64,000 nucleotides of DNA from Veronia pacifica (GTDB lineage: Bacteria > Pseudomonadota > Gammaproteobacteria > Enterobacterales > Vibrionaceae): assembly GCF_001707825.1 (NCBI RefSeq), contig NZ_LYBM01000008.1, positions 1 through 64,000 on the forward strand, read 5' to 3'. The stretch's first letter is position 1; each line of letters starts with the position of its first letter. Shown here in pieces: positions 47,438 to 57,515 of the stretch. The position numbers and the translations under genes were made by a program. A model generated the notes under the pieces. That model saw nothing but the letters and a program-made list of their open reading frames with translations, made no database searches and was not told where the DNA came from.

Positions 47438-47530
47438 TGTCGATGTCGGTGCTTCATCGACATACCCGGTGAGAGGCTATATCTTCATAGTTCCTGCCCC
47501 TAAGCAGCATTTCTCACCGGGTACTTTTTT
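47438..47530 (+). ncRNA. candidate structured RNA with terminal T-run
   Basis: Two consecutive strong hairpins. The first is TGTCGATG/CATCGACA (47438-47462). The second has an 11-bp perfect closing stem ACCCGGTGAGA/TCTCACCGGGT (47464-47522) whose loop holds two small hairpins (CTAT/ATAG and CTGC/GCAG), giving a possible multi-branched fold. ACTTTTTT follows. No gene ends nearby on the plus strand, so this could be a short independent RNA. Not recognised. Confidence 0.45.
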
Positions 47531-47903
47531 ATGTCGATGGAATGGATGAGGATTCTTTTTACACGCAATACTCAACAGTAAAAGCTCACTACATTTAAGA
47601 ACAGCCTTGTATGAGTAAAAAGTGATTTGTTGATTATCAGGGGTTAGAAAACTTTCTATCAAGCCATTCAATTACACTGGTGTCAGTTCTAATACGTTTA
47701 AATAAACAAAGATTAAAAGCGCTGTAACCATTATTGAAAGCTGTGTATGGATTTGGCTGGTTTTTACAAGAACAGATTGCCCTTCAAAGTGATAACGAAC
47801 GTCTCGCAATTTTGTGGGTCGTTAATAATCCACGTCTACATCGTCAGACAAATTGATCGAAATCCAGTATATTCACGATGCTAGTAATTGCAGTTATCAA
47901 TCA

Positions 47904-49622
47904 ATGAACAAAACCATTCAACACTACAATCAACACGCTGATCAATTTAACGCTCAGTATCAATCCGTCTCTTTTGAACAGGTACACAAGAGTTGGGAGG
48001 CGTTTTGGCCGTCTCCTGATATGGATAATTGCCATGTTCTTGATATTGGAGCGGGTAGTGGTCGCGATGCGATTTGGTATGCCAAGCGAGGATGCAGTGT
48101 TTACGCTGTTGAGCCATCAGAAGGTTTGCGTGCTCATGGCCAAACTCAGACGGCTGACCAAGACATCGTATGGCTCAGCGATATTCTGCCAGAGCTAAGA
48201 ACTGTTGATCAGCTCAGTTTACGCTTTGATTTGATTGTGCTGTCGGCCGTATGGATGCATGTACCACTCAGTGTCCGGAAACGCGCATTTAGAAAACTCG
48301 CTAATTTTTTGGCACCGAATGGAAAGCTGGTGATCACACTAAGATTTGGCGACTTTGATGACAACAGGTCGAACTACTCTGTTTCCAGCGAAGAAATAGA
48401 GCAACTGGCAAAAGATCATGCACTGAAGATGCGTCTTAAAACAAACATTGAAAGCGATGCATTAGGTCGAAATGACATTAAATGGCAGACACTCGTATTT
48501 TCTCTGCCTGATGATGGCAGCGGTGACTTGCTCAAAGTTCGTCATGTTATTGTTAACGACAACAAATCATCCACCTATAAATTAGCGCTTCTTCGCACCT
48601 TACTCAGAATTGCCGATGCCCATCCGGGTGCTGTTCTTGATCGCTCGGACAATAAAGTCGCATTGCCTCTCGGTTTGGTAGCCATGTATTGGATCCGTCA
48701 ATACAAACGACTTCTCGATAGAGACTTTGGTGACGGACAGGGAATACAGCAGAACAGTAATACTAATAAAGGGTTAGGTTTTGTTTCAGCTGACGGTTGG
48801 GCGCGAATAAAGCATTTAGCGCCAGAAGATCTGTCTATTGGCAGCCTGTTTGTTGGCAGAGAAGCTGAGGCTATCCAAAAGACCATAAAGGATACACTCA
48901 GCACCATCAAAGATGGCCCTGTAAAACATATTTACCAAGGGGACAAAACGAATCCCGTTTTTCAAATGGAGAGAACTCCGCATAAAATTCAGGACAGTAT
49001 TTATATTAATCAGGATTTTCTCGGCGCGTTTGGTCAGTTTGTTTTGGATGAAAGTCTTTGGGATTGTTTAAAGGTGTATCACAGCTGGATTGAACCCTTG
49101 GTGGTTAATCAGTGGATCACCGAAATGAAGAGATACGAGCTTAACCGTGAACGCAACATCTCATTGCAGAGTTACTACGACTGCCTAGTATGGCTTGATG
49201 CTGAACATGACACAGCATATGCCAGAAAGCGGATAGACATATTGCGCGCAAGAGGTGGATGGGATCAGAGTGTATGGAGCGGCAAGAAAATAACTGACAA
49301 CTACCATGTTGATCATTGTTTACCTTTTGCTCATTGGCCTAACAATGACCGTTGGAATTTATTACCCACTACTGTAAGGGAGAACCTGCAAAAAAGTGAC
49401 AGGGTACCTACAAGATCAAGGTTAGCGGATGCAAAAGGCCGGATTATCGATTTCTGGCAACTGGCTTGGGAGAATGAATTGGATAAGCAAAGCTTTTTCA
49501 GTGAAGCCGAAATGTCATTACCCAATGTGCCTATAGGGTGCAATGACTTTGAAGCCGTTTTTGAAGCAATGGGACTGCAGGTAAGGGGTGTAAAAAGCAG
49601 ATTATTAGTTGGTGAGTGGTAA
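47904..49622 (+). CDS. SAM methyltransferase - HNH nuclease fusion protein
   Basis: 572 residues. The N-terminal class I methyltransferase (Methyltransf_11/25-like) has motif I VLDIGAGSG (45-53), the acidic VEPSEGL and later FDLIVLSAVWMHVP. A middle region of about 240 residues is unrecognised. The C-terminal HNH nuclease has YHVDHCLPFAHWPNNDRWNLLPTTVRENLQKSD (D470, H471, then Asn and Lys). The methyltransferase resembles small-molecule or RNA enzymes rather than DNA base methylases. The start is uncertain: ATG at 47904 begins the methyltransferase pattern, TTG at 47853 is an alternative. It stands 370 bp from a tRNA attachment scar. A defence role is plausible but unproven. Confidence 0.8.
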   Translation: MNKTIQHYNQHADQFNAQYQSVSFEQVHKSWEAFWPSPDMDNCHVLDIGAGSGRDAIWYAKRGCSVYAVEPSEGLRAHGQTQTADQDIVWLSDILPELRTVDQLSLRFDLIVLSAVWMHVPLSVRKRAFRKLANFLAPNGKLVITLRFGDFDDNRSNYSVSSEEIEQLAKDHALKMRLKTNIESDALGRNDIKWQTLVFSLPDDGSGDLLKVRHVIVNDNKSSTYKLALLRTLLRIADAHPGAVLDRSDNKVALPLGLVAMYWIRQYKRLLDRDFGDGQGIQQNSNTNKGLGFVSADGWARIKHLAPEDLSIGSLFVGREAEAIQKTIKDTLSTIKDGPVKHIYQGDKTNPVFQMERTPHKIQDSIYINQDFLGAFGQFVLDESLWDCLKVYHSWIEPLVVNQWITEMKRYELNRERNISLQSYYDCLVWLDAEHDTAYARKRIDILRARGGWDQSVWSGKKITDNYHVDHCLPFAHWPNNDRWNLLPTTVRENLQKSDRVPTRSRLADAKGRIIDFWQLAWENELDKQSFFSEAEMSLPNVPIGCNDFEAVFEAMGLQVRGVKSRLLVGEW

Positions 49623-49991
49623 GTTCCATGTGAAGCTGAATGACGTTGAAGTTCCAGATAAAAACTTGTTGTGATGTCTAATGTGGCTTTTCCGGACTTT
49701 CTAAATCAGCACTGTATTAGTAATGTTCATCAAATTTAAGTACCCATTCCCTAAATAAAAATTAGTCAGTGCTTTGTCTAATCTTCTTGATGTACACGTG
49801 AATTTAGTCACCACGTGGTCATTACAGTGATAGAAAAGCCAGTGATGGTCAGGCTAGATATAAAATTGGGTGGAAGTTATGAGGACAGAGTAGGGTAGTG
49901 AACTGTAGATGTTTAGCCTTAACTAATTGAAATATCGTGCTTTTAGCTGGAATATTGATTCCGGTGAAGAGGGAATTCTTGAGAATAGAAT

Positions 49992-50036
49992 TGGTACGAC
50001 CGAGTGGATTCGAACCACCGACCCCCACCATGTCAA
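49992..50036 (-). other. tRNA-Val(GAC) 3' fragment, likely attachment-site scar
   Basis: On the minus strand, 45 nt match the 3' half of tRNA-Val(GAC): anticodon loop TTGACAT, anticodon arm 3' strand GGTGG, variable loop, T-arm GGTGGTTCGAATCCACT, acceptor 3' strand ending ACCA. The 5' half is absent. Such 3'-end duplicates mark the far end of elements integrated in tRNA genes. Orientation places the element at higher coordinates. The spacer 49623-49991 shows nothing else. Confidence 0.65.
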
Positions 50037-50172
50037 GACAGAGGTCACCAAGTTTCACTGTTTGCCTCACAACCCAATAAATATGCTAGTAGTTATGTAT
50101 GTCGGCTTTTTTGAGGATTCATCGCCCCAATGATGACTTCTTTTTTAAACCGAGTCGTCTATTTTTTGTAAA

Positions 50173-50198
50173 TATTGGTCACATTTTGGTGACCAATA
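50173..50198. repeat. 10-bp perfect inverted repeat
   Basis: TATTGGTCAC, a 6-base loop, GTGACCAATA. Could be an operator or short hairpin; it is close to the tRNA fragment. No T-run. Confidence 0.5.
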
Positions 50199-50339
50199 CA
50201 CAAGTGTCTATATAGATATACAATTCCACACTACTACAGATTCGCTATCGCTATAAAGAAGCTAACAGATCTTTGACTGCCACACATGGCCGGAGAATAC
50301 TTTCTATCCAAAGAAAACTTGAGCTCGATATTCATCGCT

Positions 50340-51407
50340 CTAGCCCGCTTTCTTGTGTTTATTTCGTTGACCTGGTGCGCCGCAGTGACACTGTTTAAGC
50401 ATGTCCATCACAAAGCGACGAAAAAGGCAATATTCTCCACTGCTCCTTCTAACATAATTCGTGAGTCATCCTGTTTGAACACAACATCGAGTACATAATG
50501 TTGACTGTTTTCTATTCTCCAGTGTTGGCGGATGTAGTGGCCCAATCGCTTATGTTTAGGGGAAAGAGAGCTCACGTAGTATGAGGTGTCAACGCTGCCT
50601 TTTCCGCTCTCCGTTCGATACCGTTCTACTGCAATAATACTGCTTATTGTTGGCCATCGCTCTTGTAGCTCACGGGAAAACTGAGGCTTCAGTTGGAAGA
50701 CATACCACGCTTCCTTTCGACCATCTGCTTCTTACATCATCGCAGTTATGACTTTTTCTCTTTCCGCATCAAACACTGTTTGGAACTGAGCATGCGCTTC
50801 CCCCCACAACGTGGGTTGGTTTTTCTTCACCTGAACAACAACATGTGCTTTTTTTCAGACGCTTTCTTCAACGTTTCCGTTTGGCACTGGATCGCATCAA
50901 ACGTCAAAATACTCCCTTTGATGTTGAGAAAATCCATCATCTGACGGACAACACAAATTTTCCCCCTTTTGTTGGCAGTGGGCAGTTGACTGAGTACCAA
51001 TCCATTCTCTACGTCGAAGACTGTAACGAGTTGGAGTGCGGATTTTTTCTCATTACGGTAAGCGCCGCGAAGCACCTTACCATCAAAGGCTACCACAGGT
51101 TTGCCATAGGCTTCTCGATCTTCATTCACCAAGTTAAACAAGGCTTTCGAGCAAGGGTTCGGCCACAATAGACTTCAAGACCTGAGCGATCGTGTGTCGA
51201 CGCAAAATGCCGTGCTCAAAAGGGCGATATCGTTTCAATCAATCCTGTTTTGCATCGCCATAAGTCTGGATATCCTGCCAGCCTTCCGCACCCGCCATAA
51301 TGGCGTTAATAATGAAAAAGATAACATCCACTAAATCATTTTTTTGATTAATGGTAGAGCGAGTTTCTTCTACAACGGATAAGTGTTCAATGAGTGTAAT
51401 ACCAGGT
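50340..51407 (-). mobile_element. decayed ISAs1-family transposase
   Basis: Reading the minus strand across frames gives the H-repeat/ISAs1 DDE transposase: FFIINAIMAGAEGWQDIQTYGDA, KRYRPFEHGI, NEDREAYGKPVVAFDGKVLRGA, FLNIKGSILTFDAIQCQTE, HYIRQHWRIENSQHYVLDVVF, RIMLEGAVENIA. There is an in-frame stop after GDAKQD (expected Trp), at least two frameshifts (one near 50435) and a broken N-terminus, so it is inactive. A right end may be ACTGCGACTGCCCTCAG ending at 51566; the left end is unclear. Confidence 0.8.
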
Positions 51408-51493
51408 CACGATTTACTATGAAGCACCATCAGATTAGCAATTTTGCATTCTCTCAATTGGTATTAACGAAGTGTGATCCCGCCTTAAATATT

Positions 51494-51540
51494 ATTAAAA
51501 ACGATGACTCGAATTTTTTCTGAGAGTCATCGTTTTTAAT
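51494..51540. terminator. 17-bp perfect inverted repeat, terminator-like
   Basis: ATTAAAAACGATGACTC pairs with GAGTCATCGTTTTTAAT across a 13-base loop. A- and T-rich ends make it able to terminate in both directions. It is between the transposase remnant and the TonB receptor. The spacer 51567-51955 is AT-rich without other features. Confidence 0.6.
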
Positions 51541-51955
51541 TTTACGGACAACTGCGACTGCCCTCAGATTTTTATGAATTTATTTCTCCAATAAGAAATT
51601 ATCTTTTATGAAAGATAAGTTTTTCACATAAGAAATATAAAGGATGATAGTGATAGATGTTATCAAAATCTAATTTTCGCATTATCTATCACTAATATAT
51701 AAAATTCAACTTATCTCTAATTTTGTTGAAACATTCATATTGTTCTATTCTATAAAAAATAAGAGGAGATACTGTATAAAAAGTATGGTTTTTTATATGC
51801 TAACTTGTAAAATATCACTAAAAAATAACCACAATATTAGTCTAAGATTTACTTTTATCTCCTAATTGCACTTTGAATATTCAAAAACTCCGTATGCCAT
51901 AGATATTGCTCCGTCAGTCGATACTTTTGCTATTCACTTTGATTTTTATAGCACT

Positions 51956-51974
51956 AATAATGAGAATCATTATC
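51956..51974 (+). promoter_or_regulatory. Fur box upstream of the TonB receptor
   Basis: The sequence AATAATGAGAATCATTATC matches the 19-bp Fur consensus closely, with the symmetric halves AATGAGAATCATT. It is 85 bp before the receptor start, so iron repression of this gene, and perhaps of the cluster that follows, is expected. Confidence 0.8.
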
Positions 51975-52057
51975 AAGTAGTGGCTGGCTTATGTTTCATT
52001 TGTTGCTAGCTCACTTTGATAAGTAATAGTAATTACTAATCAGGAGTTAGTCAGGTA

Positions 52058-54175
52058 ATGCAAGTTCTCAAGACAGTGAAGTTAAGTCCATTAGTTGCCA
52101 TTATGTCACTGATGTTCAGCCATGGAGTTAGGGCGCAAGATATTGATAAAAATGAAGAAAATGAAGCGGCTTTGCTTGATGTCATTATGGTGACGGCAGA
52201 CCGCCGAGAAGAGTCAGCATTTGATGTGCCAACCAGTATTCAGGTATTTGATGCTGTAACGATTGAAACTCGAGGGTATGAAAATACACAAGAGCTCATA
52301 AATGCGGTACCCAATGCAAACATAACCAACCAGCGCGCGGGATTAGGCGAAAGTAACTTCTCCATCCGCGGGGTGGGCACAACGGCAATGAATGTTGATC
52401 AATCGATTGGCTTCTACGTTGATGAGACCCCAGTTGCCAGCGTTGCTGAATTTGGGTCTGAATACTTCGATATATCGCAGGTTGAGGTACTGAAAGGCCC
52501 GCAGGGTACCTTGTATGGCAGAAATGCTCTCGGTGGTGTACTGCACATTAAAACCAATAATCCAGAAGCGGAAAACAGTGCGCGAGGTATTTTCTCTTAC
52601 GGTTCTGACAACCAGAGAAGAATATCGTTAACGGGCAATGCAATGCTTGGTTCAGAGGACCTATTGGGCCGGATTAATATCGTGCATGGTGCAAGAGATG
52701 GCCGTATTAAGAATATCGCTGTTGGCGCAGATGACGTCGACGAGAGTGAAATCAAGGCAGCAAGAGGTAAGTTGCTCTATCGAGCGTCAGATGACTTGAG
52801 CTTTCTTATTTCCGCAGATATCAGCGAATCAGAACAAACGACGGGTACAGGTGTATATGACAAAGAGGGGACGGAATCAGTAAACACACCTCGCCCTGCC
52901 AACCTAGACATAAAAAGCCATGGTCTGAGTGTGCGTGCAGAATACCTATTAGATACATTAGATGTAATATCGTTAACCAGTGTCAGAAAACATAAGCTTA
53001 AGGGTCAAGGCGGAAGGCCTGAATTGCAAAACTACGTTCCAGCCATTACAAAAACAATTGTATTCAACAATGATTTTACCGGAGAGCTGGATCAGGACAC
53101 CTTCACACAAGAAATCCGTGTTGAGTCAGATGCTGACGATAGTTTTTTCTGGACTGCAGGACTATTTTTTCAGCATAACAATGCAGAGCGGATCAGCGAT
53201 GTTATTAACGTTTCCAAAAATCTCTTTGAGCGGTCGTTCGCTGATATAAACGATCACTCCGTTGCGATCTTTGGTGATGCAACCTATGAGCCTGCACCAG
53301 AATGGGCATTTACAGCGGGTATACGCGCCTCTCACGACAAAAAAGAGATCGACTATCGTCATGTTGGTTCATTCGCCCCGCTTTTCGGTTTCAATTTCGC
53401 GCCTAATCAGGCACTGAAATTGGAAGAAAAGTTTAATGATGTCTCACCAAGGGCAGTCGTTGAATATAAAGGCTTTGAGGGCGTAAATCTCTATGCCAAG
53501 GCTACGCGTGGCTTTAAGGCCGGTGGTTTCAACACAGAGTTTCTGGGTCCAGTTAATGACCCCTATCAGAAAGAAAGTATATGGAGTTATGAATCAGGCT
53601 TTAAAACACGTTTCTTAGATAATCGGGTAGAACTTGATGGCGCCATTTTTTACATGGATTGGTCAGATCAGCAAGTATTGGTATTTGAAAATGGTATTTC
53701 CAAAGTCACCAATGCTGACAGCTCGTCATCCAAGGGAGCTGAGTTCCAATTGCGCGCGAAACCAATGGAAGGTCTGTTGCTGAGCGCCTCTGCGGGTTAC
53801 GTGGATGCTCGCTTCGATAGTTTAGCAATTGATGGCAATACACAACCAAACACACCAAAGTGGTCGGGTACAGTGGGTGCATCCTATGAGACAGAGTTAT
53901 TCAGTCACACTAATGGCTATATAGCTACCGACGTCTCTTATAAATCGTCGTTTTACTGGGATGTGGATAACACGTTAGAGGAGCCTGAACATACCTTTAT
54001 TAATCTGAGTACCGGGCTTAAATATCATGACGTAGACATTAGCCTCTTTGCGAGCAATTTGGGTAATGAAAAGTACCGTGTCTTCGGTATTAAAGGCTCA
54101 CCAGGTTTCTTTGAACCACAGGGTCAGCCTGGACATGGGCGAGAGGTGGGTATTAAAGTTTCGACAACATTTTAA
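52058..54175 (+). CDS. TonB-dependent outer-membrane receptor
   Basis: 705 residues. Signal peptide (MQVLKTVKLSPLVAIMSLMFSHGVRA), a TonB-box-like VIMVTADR, a plug domain (SIRGVGTT, VEVLKGPQGTLYGRNALGGVLHI) and a C-terminal barrel ending in VSTTF. The Fur box upstream suggests it takes up an iron complex, probably a siderophore or heme-like ligand. It faces a lipid/polyketide cluster 195 bp downstream on the same strand. Receptors beside biosynthetic genes often import the product, but AT-rich spacing here leaves the link uncertain. Confidence 0.92.
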   Translation: MQVLKTVKLSPLVAIMSLMFSHGVRAQDIDKNEENEAALLDVIMVTADRREESAFDVPTSIQVFDAVTIETRGYENTQELINAVPNANITNQRAGLGESNFSIRGVGTTAMNVDQSIGFYVDETPVASVAEFGSEYFDISQVEVLKGPQGTLYGRNALGGVLHIKTNNPEAENSARGIFSYGSDNQRRISLTGNAMLGSEDLLGRINIVHGARDGRIKNIAVGADDVDESEIKAARGKLLYRASDDLSFLISADISESEQTTGTGVYDKEGTESVNTPRPANLDIKSHGLSVRAEYLLDTLDVISLTSVRKHKLKGQGGRPELQNYVPAITKTIVFNNDFTGELDQDTFTQEIRVESDADDSFFWTAGLFFQHNNAERISDVINVSKNLFERSFADINDHSVAIFGDATYEPAPEWAFTAGIRASHDKKEIDYRHVGSFAPLFGFNFAPNQALKLEEKFNDVSPRAVVEYKGFEGVNLYAKATRGFKAGGFNTEFLGPVNDPYQKESIWSYESGFKTRFLDNRVELDGAIFYMDWSDQQVLVFENGISKVTNADSSSSKGAEFQLRAKPMEGLLLSASAGYVDARFDSLAIDGNTQPNTPKWSGTVGASYETELFSHTNGYIATDVSYKSSFYWDVDNTLEEPEHTFINLSTGLKYHDVDISLFASNLGNEKYRVFGIKGSPGFFEPQGQPGHGREVGIKVSTTF

Positions 54176-54369
54176 TGTGAAATATATTTTATTTCCTGAA
54201 CTTTAATCTCACTGTTCCAGAATGGCGTGATGTTTAAATAGATAATTTTCATTGCGCTATTCTTCCTAATTTTTACATTTCACATCTTGTGTGAGAATAA
54301 TTTTATTAATGATGATGAAATATAGACACTAATAACCCTAATATTTTTGACTTCATCAGGAGTATAAGA

Positions 54370-56739
54370 ATGGATGAGAAATATAATTCTCAACAGACCT
54401 TTTTATACAGGCTAACGCAAGTAACTCTGCATAACCGATGGTTATTGCTTTTATTAGTCACGCTATTGACACTATTTTTCGTATTTAAAATAAAAGATAT
54501 TCGTATTGATAACTCAAACGAGTCAGCGTTTATAAAGAATGATTACACGCAACAGGTTCTAGAAGAGTTTAAAAAAGATTTTGGGAATGATGACTTTGTT
54601 TATATTCTGATTGCCAACAATGGCTCAGTATTAAATGAAAAGACGCTTGGGCGAATGAGTGCTCTTGCAGAGAAATTGGAACAAAATGTACCTTACTTAA
54701 AAAGGGTCACTTGGCTTGGTAACTCTGAATCTATTCTGAGCACTGCTGAAGGTATCGAGATCACCTCATTGATGTCGCGCCCTCCTCAAAACAAAGGTGA
54801 AACTGACGCATTAATACAACGAATCCAACGAAATCCTTCACTTATCAATAACCTTATCTCTGAAGACTACCAAACTGCGGGTATCGTTTTAGAGTTTTAC
54901 CCTTATCCACATGACAAAAAAGATGCGCGCAAAGAAAGCCCACCCATTATCAACCACATTCTCTCTGAATTCAATGATTTAACCACCTATGCAGTGGGTG
55001 GCCCCGTCATTGATTACGAATATGACAAAATATCGGGCAGTGAAGGAAGCAAATTAGGGTTAGCGTGTTTAGCGTTGATTATGTTGCTGCTATTTATCAC
55101 TATGCGCCGACTGTCTGGTGTCCTCATCCCTTTTATTATCATTGTGCTGAGTGTGATATGGACTCTTGGCATCATCGGATTGAGTGGTGTGCCGATTTCA
55201 ATGATGATCATTATGTTGCCTATACTGCTGATCTGTGTGGGAATTGGTGATTGTTTGCACTTTTTGGCTGACTATCAACGTGCTATCTCCCAAGGAAAAA
55301 ATAAAAAAGAAGCCATTCCTCAATCTCTAAAACGTGTTTTCTTACCCTGTCTGTTAACAACACTGACTACGGCAATAGGATTTCTTGCGTTCCAAGGGAC
55401 TGAAATTCAACCACTGCGCGATATGGGACTATTTTCGGCGATTGGCGTGTGCGTGGCATTGCTGCTTTCACTCGTCCTCGCGCCAGTATTCGTGTCTTTT
55501 GGTGCATCTCCTGTCGCTGAGAAATCAGAAACGAATGGATCGGACTATTTTGATCATTTCCTGACTTGGGTAGGCAAGTTAGCCACCTCTTACCCTCTGG
55601 CTATCGTTTTTATCTTTGGTTCAGTCGGTATTTTGTCGGTACTGGGCTATAGCCGAGTGACAGTAGAGACAAATACGATTAAGGCAATCTCCCAAGATGT
55701 GCCTTTGCGTCAGGCCTATGATTATGTTGATGCAAACATGGGCGGCACAATGTCTTTAGAAATTGTGATGGACAGTCTCAAAGCTGATGGTATCAAAGAC
55801 CCTGAATTTTTGAGGCAGATGAAAGAGCTGCAAGCATTCATCGCTGAACAACCTATGGTCTGGAAAACATATTCGATACTTGATTCACTCCAACAAACCC
55901 GGCGCTCCCTGAACAATGATGATCCCCGATTTTATAGCTTGCCGAAGACGAGTGAACAAATATCGCAATATCTGTTTCTTTACGAGATAGGTGGTGGAGA
56001 GCAACTCAGCAATTACGTCAGTTTTCTCTATGACAAAGCGCGAATCCATATCCGCACAGACAGTCTGTCAACACAGGACGTACGCAATCTTATTGAGGTC
56101 ATCGATGGCTATGTAAAACAGAATATTGACCCAAAAATTGTCGTCAAATATACGGGGACAATGAACTGGGTGAAGGCCGTTGCTGACCATGTAGCAAGTG
56201 GTCAGAAAAGTAGTTTCTTGTTCGCCTTCATTGCTATCAGTTTGCTGATGACGCTGGTTTTACGCTCGGTAAAGCTGGGCCTGCTCTCAATGATACCAAA
56301 CGTACTTCCAGTATTGGTTGGACTTGGCATTATGGGATTCACTGGCATTCCAATGCACATGGTACTGGTGATCTTCGCACCAATTATTATTGCTGTTTCT
56401 GTCGACGACACCATCCACTTTTTCCTCCGATTCAAACAGAATTTTCGAGAACTGAAAAACTATCGGTCTGCAGTGATAAGCACCCTGACCAGTGTAGGGC
56501 GACCATTGCTGTTTACGACGTTAGTGCTTATCTGCGGGTTTTCGGTATTCAATTTTTCCGTGATGGATAACTTCACTGATTTCGGTTTGCTGTCTGCAAT
56601 GGCCTTTTTGTGGGCGCTACTGTCAGACTTTTTCCTGGTGCCTGCTTTACTTGTGCTCCTGAGACCTCTTGGTCAAGAAGATCACGAAATACAAAACCCT
56701 AACGTCTCCGTTTTCTCAGATAAACAACTCGAGGATTGA
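54370..56739 (+). CDS. MMPL/RND-family lipid exporter
   Basis: 789 residues with 12 transmembrane helices in two repeats, each with a large periplasmic domain. The conserved segments GIGDCLHFLADYQRA and VSVDDTIHFFLRFKQNF mark the MMPL/HpnN-like group (COG1033) of RND proteins, which move lipids rather than drugs. AGGAG is 8 bases before the ATG. First of five closely packed genes that end in a PKS; partner of the LolA-like protein that follows by 3 bp. Confidence 0.9.
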   Translation: MDEKYNSQQTFLYRLTQVTLHNRWLLLLLVTLLTLFFVFKIKDIRIDNSNESAFIKNDYTQQVLEEFKKDFGNDDFVYILIANNGSVLNEKTLGRMSALAEKLEQNVPYLKRVTWLGNSESILSTAEGIEITSLMSRPPQNKGETDALIQRIQRNPSLINNLISEDYQTAGIVLEFYPYPHDKKDARKESPPIINHILSEFNDLTTYAVGGPVIDYEYDKISGSEGSKLGLACLALIMLLLFITMRRLSGVLIPFIIIVLSVIWTLGIIGLSGVPISMMIIMLPILLICVGIGDCLHFLADYQRAISQGKNKKEAIPQSLKRVFLPCLLTTLTTAIGFLAFQGTEIQPLRDMGLFSAIGVCVALLLSLVLAPVFVSFGASPVAEKSETNGSDYFDHFLTWVGKLATSYPLAIVFIFGSVGILSVLGYSRVTVETNTIKAISQDVPLRQAYDYVDANMGGTMSLEIVMDSLKADGIKDPEFLRQMKELQAFIAEQPMVWKTYSILDSLQQTRRSLNNDDPRFYSLPKTSEQISQYLFLYEIGGGEQLSNYVSFLYDKARIHIRTDSLSTQDVRNLIEVIDGYVKQNIDPKIVVKYTGTMNWVKAVADHVASGQKSSFLFAFIAISLLMTLVLRSVKLGLLSMIPNVLPVLVGLGIMGFTGIPMHMVLVIFAPIIIAVSVDDTIHFFLRFKQNFRELKNYRSAVISTLTSVGRPLLFTTLVLICGFSVFNFSVMDNFTDFGLLSAMAFLWALLSDFFLVPALLVLLRPLGQEDHEIQNPNVSVFSDKQLED

Positions 56740-56742
56740 GTT

Positions 56743-57510
56743 ATGCGAACGTCATATTTCCTAGCGATTTTCTTTATTAACACTCAGTTGATGGCGTCAG
56801 AAGCACTCGATGGCTTGGGTATTGCCGAAAAGATGCAGACAGTCGACAGCAGTTGGGACAGCAAACGCCATGGCATCATGGTCACTAATCGAGATGGACA
56901 GAATTTGAGCCGTAGTCTTGTTAGTTATCAGCAACGAAGCGAGAAAGAGCAGCGAAGTCTTATCCGTTTCTCTGAGCCAGCAGATATCAGAAATACCCGT
57001 TTTCTCAGCTGGACGTACGAAAACCCTGACGTGAGCGATGACCTATGGATTTATTTACCGGGTGAAAACCTGACGCGTCGGATCAGTGGAAGAGGGGGCA
57101 AGACAAGCAGCTTCATGCGCAGTGATTTTAATAATGAAGATATCGAAAAGCGTTTCCTGAACGACGATTCCCACCAACTTTTGCGCAGTGAGCAGTTGTT
57201 CGGTACGCAGGCCTATGTAGTCGACTTCACCCCAATCAACAAAAAGGAAAGCAATTACAGCAAGCGTACCATCTGGGTGAACGCCAATAACTGGCTTCCC
57301 ATGCAAGTTCACTACTTCGACAAAAGTGGCCAGCACTTCAAAACTGCTACGTACGGTGGTGTGAAAAAAATCGGTGACATCTGGACTGTGACCAAAATAA
57401 AGATGGAAACGCCACGCCAGAATTCTGTGACGCTTCTCCAGTATAGCGATATTGCTTATAACACGGGCCTGCCAGACAGCCTGTTTACTCAGGCCTCACT
57501 ATCACGCTGA
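56743..57510 (+). CDS. outer-membrane lipoprotein-sorting protein (LolA-like, PF17131)
   Basis: 255 residues with a signal peptide (MRTSYFLAIFFINTQLMASEA). Conserved segments include RSLIRFSEPADIRNTRFLSW, DDLWIYLPGENLTRRIS and GSFMRSDFNNEDIEK-type sequence. The family has a LolA-like fold that carries lipids across the periplasm and is usually encoded beside MMPL-type RND transporters, as here. Confidence 0.88.
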   Translation: MRTSYFLAIFFINTQLMASEALDGLGIAEKMQTVDSSWDSKRHGIMVTNRDGQNLSRSLVSYQQRSEKEQRSLIRFSEPADIRNTRFLSWTYENPDVSDDLWIYLPGENLTRRISGRGGKTSSFMRSDFNNEDIEKRFLNDDSHQLLRSEQLFGTQAYVVDFTPINKKESNYSKRTIWVNANNWLPMQVHYFDKSGQHFKTATYGGVKKIGDIWTVTKIKMETPRQNSVTLLQYSDIAYNTGLPDSLFTQASLSR

Positions 57511-57515
57511 TTTCA

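Noticed and set aside
49992-50070. Intact tRNA gene
   Set aside because: Only the 3' half from the anticodon loop onward is present; the upstream bases do not pair to form the D-arm, acceptor or anticodon 5' strand.
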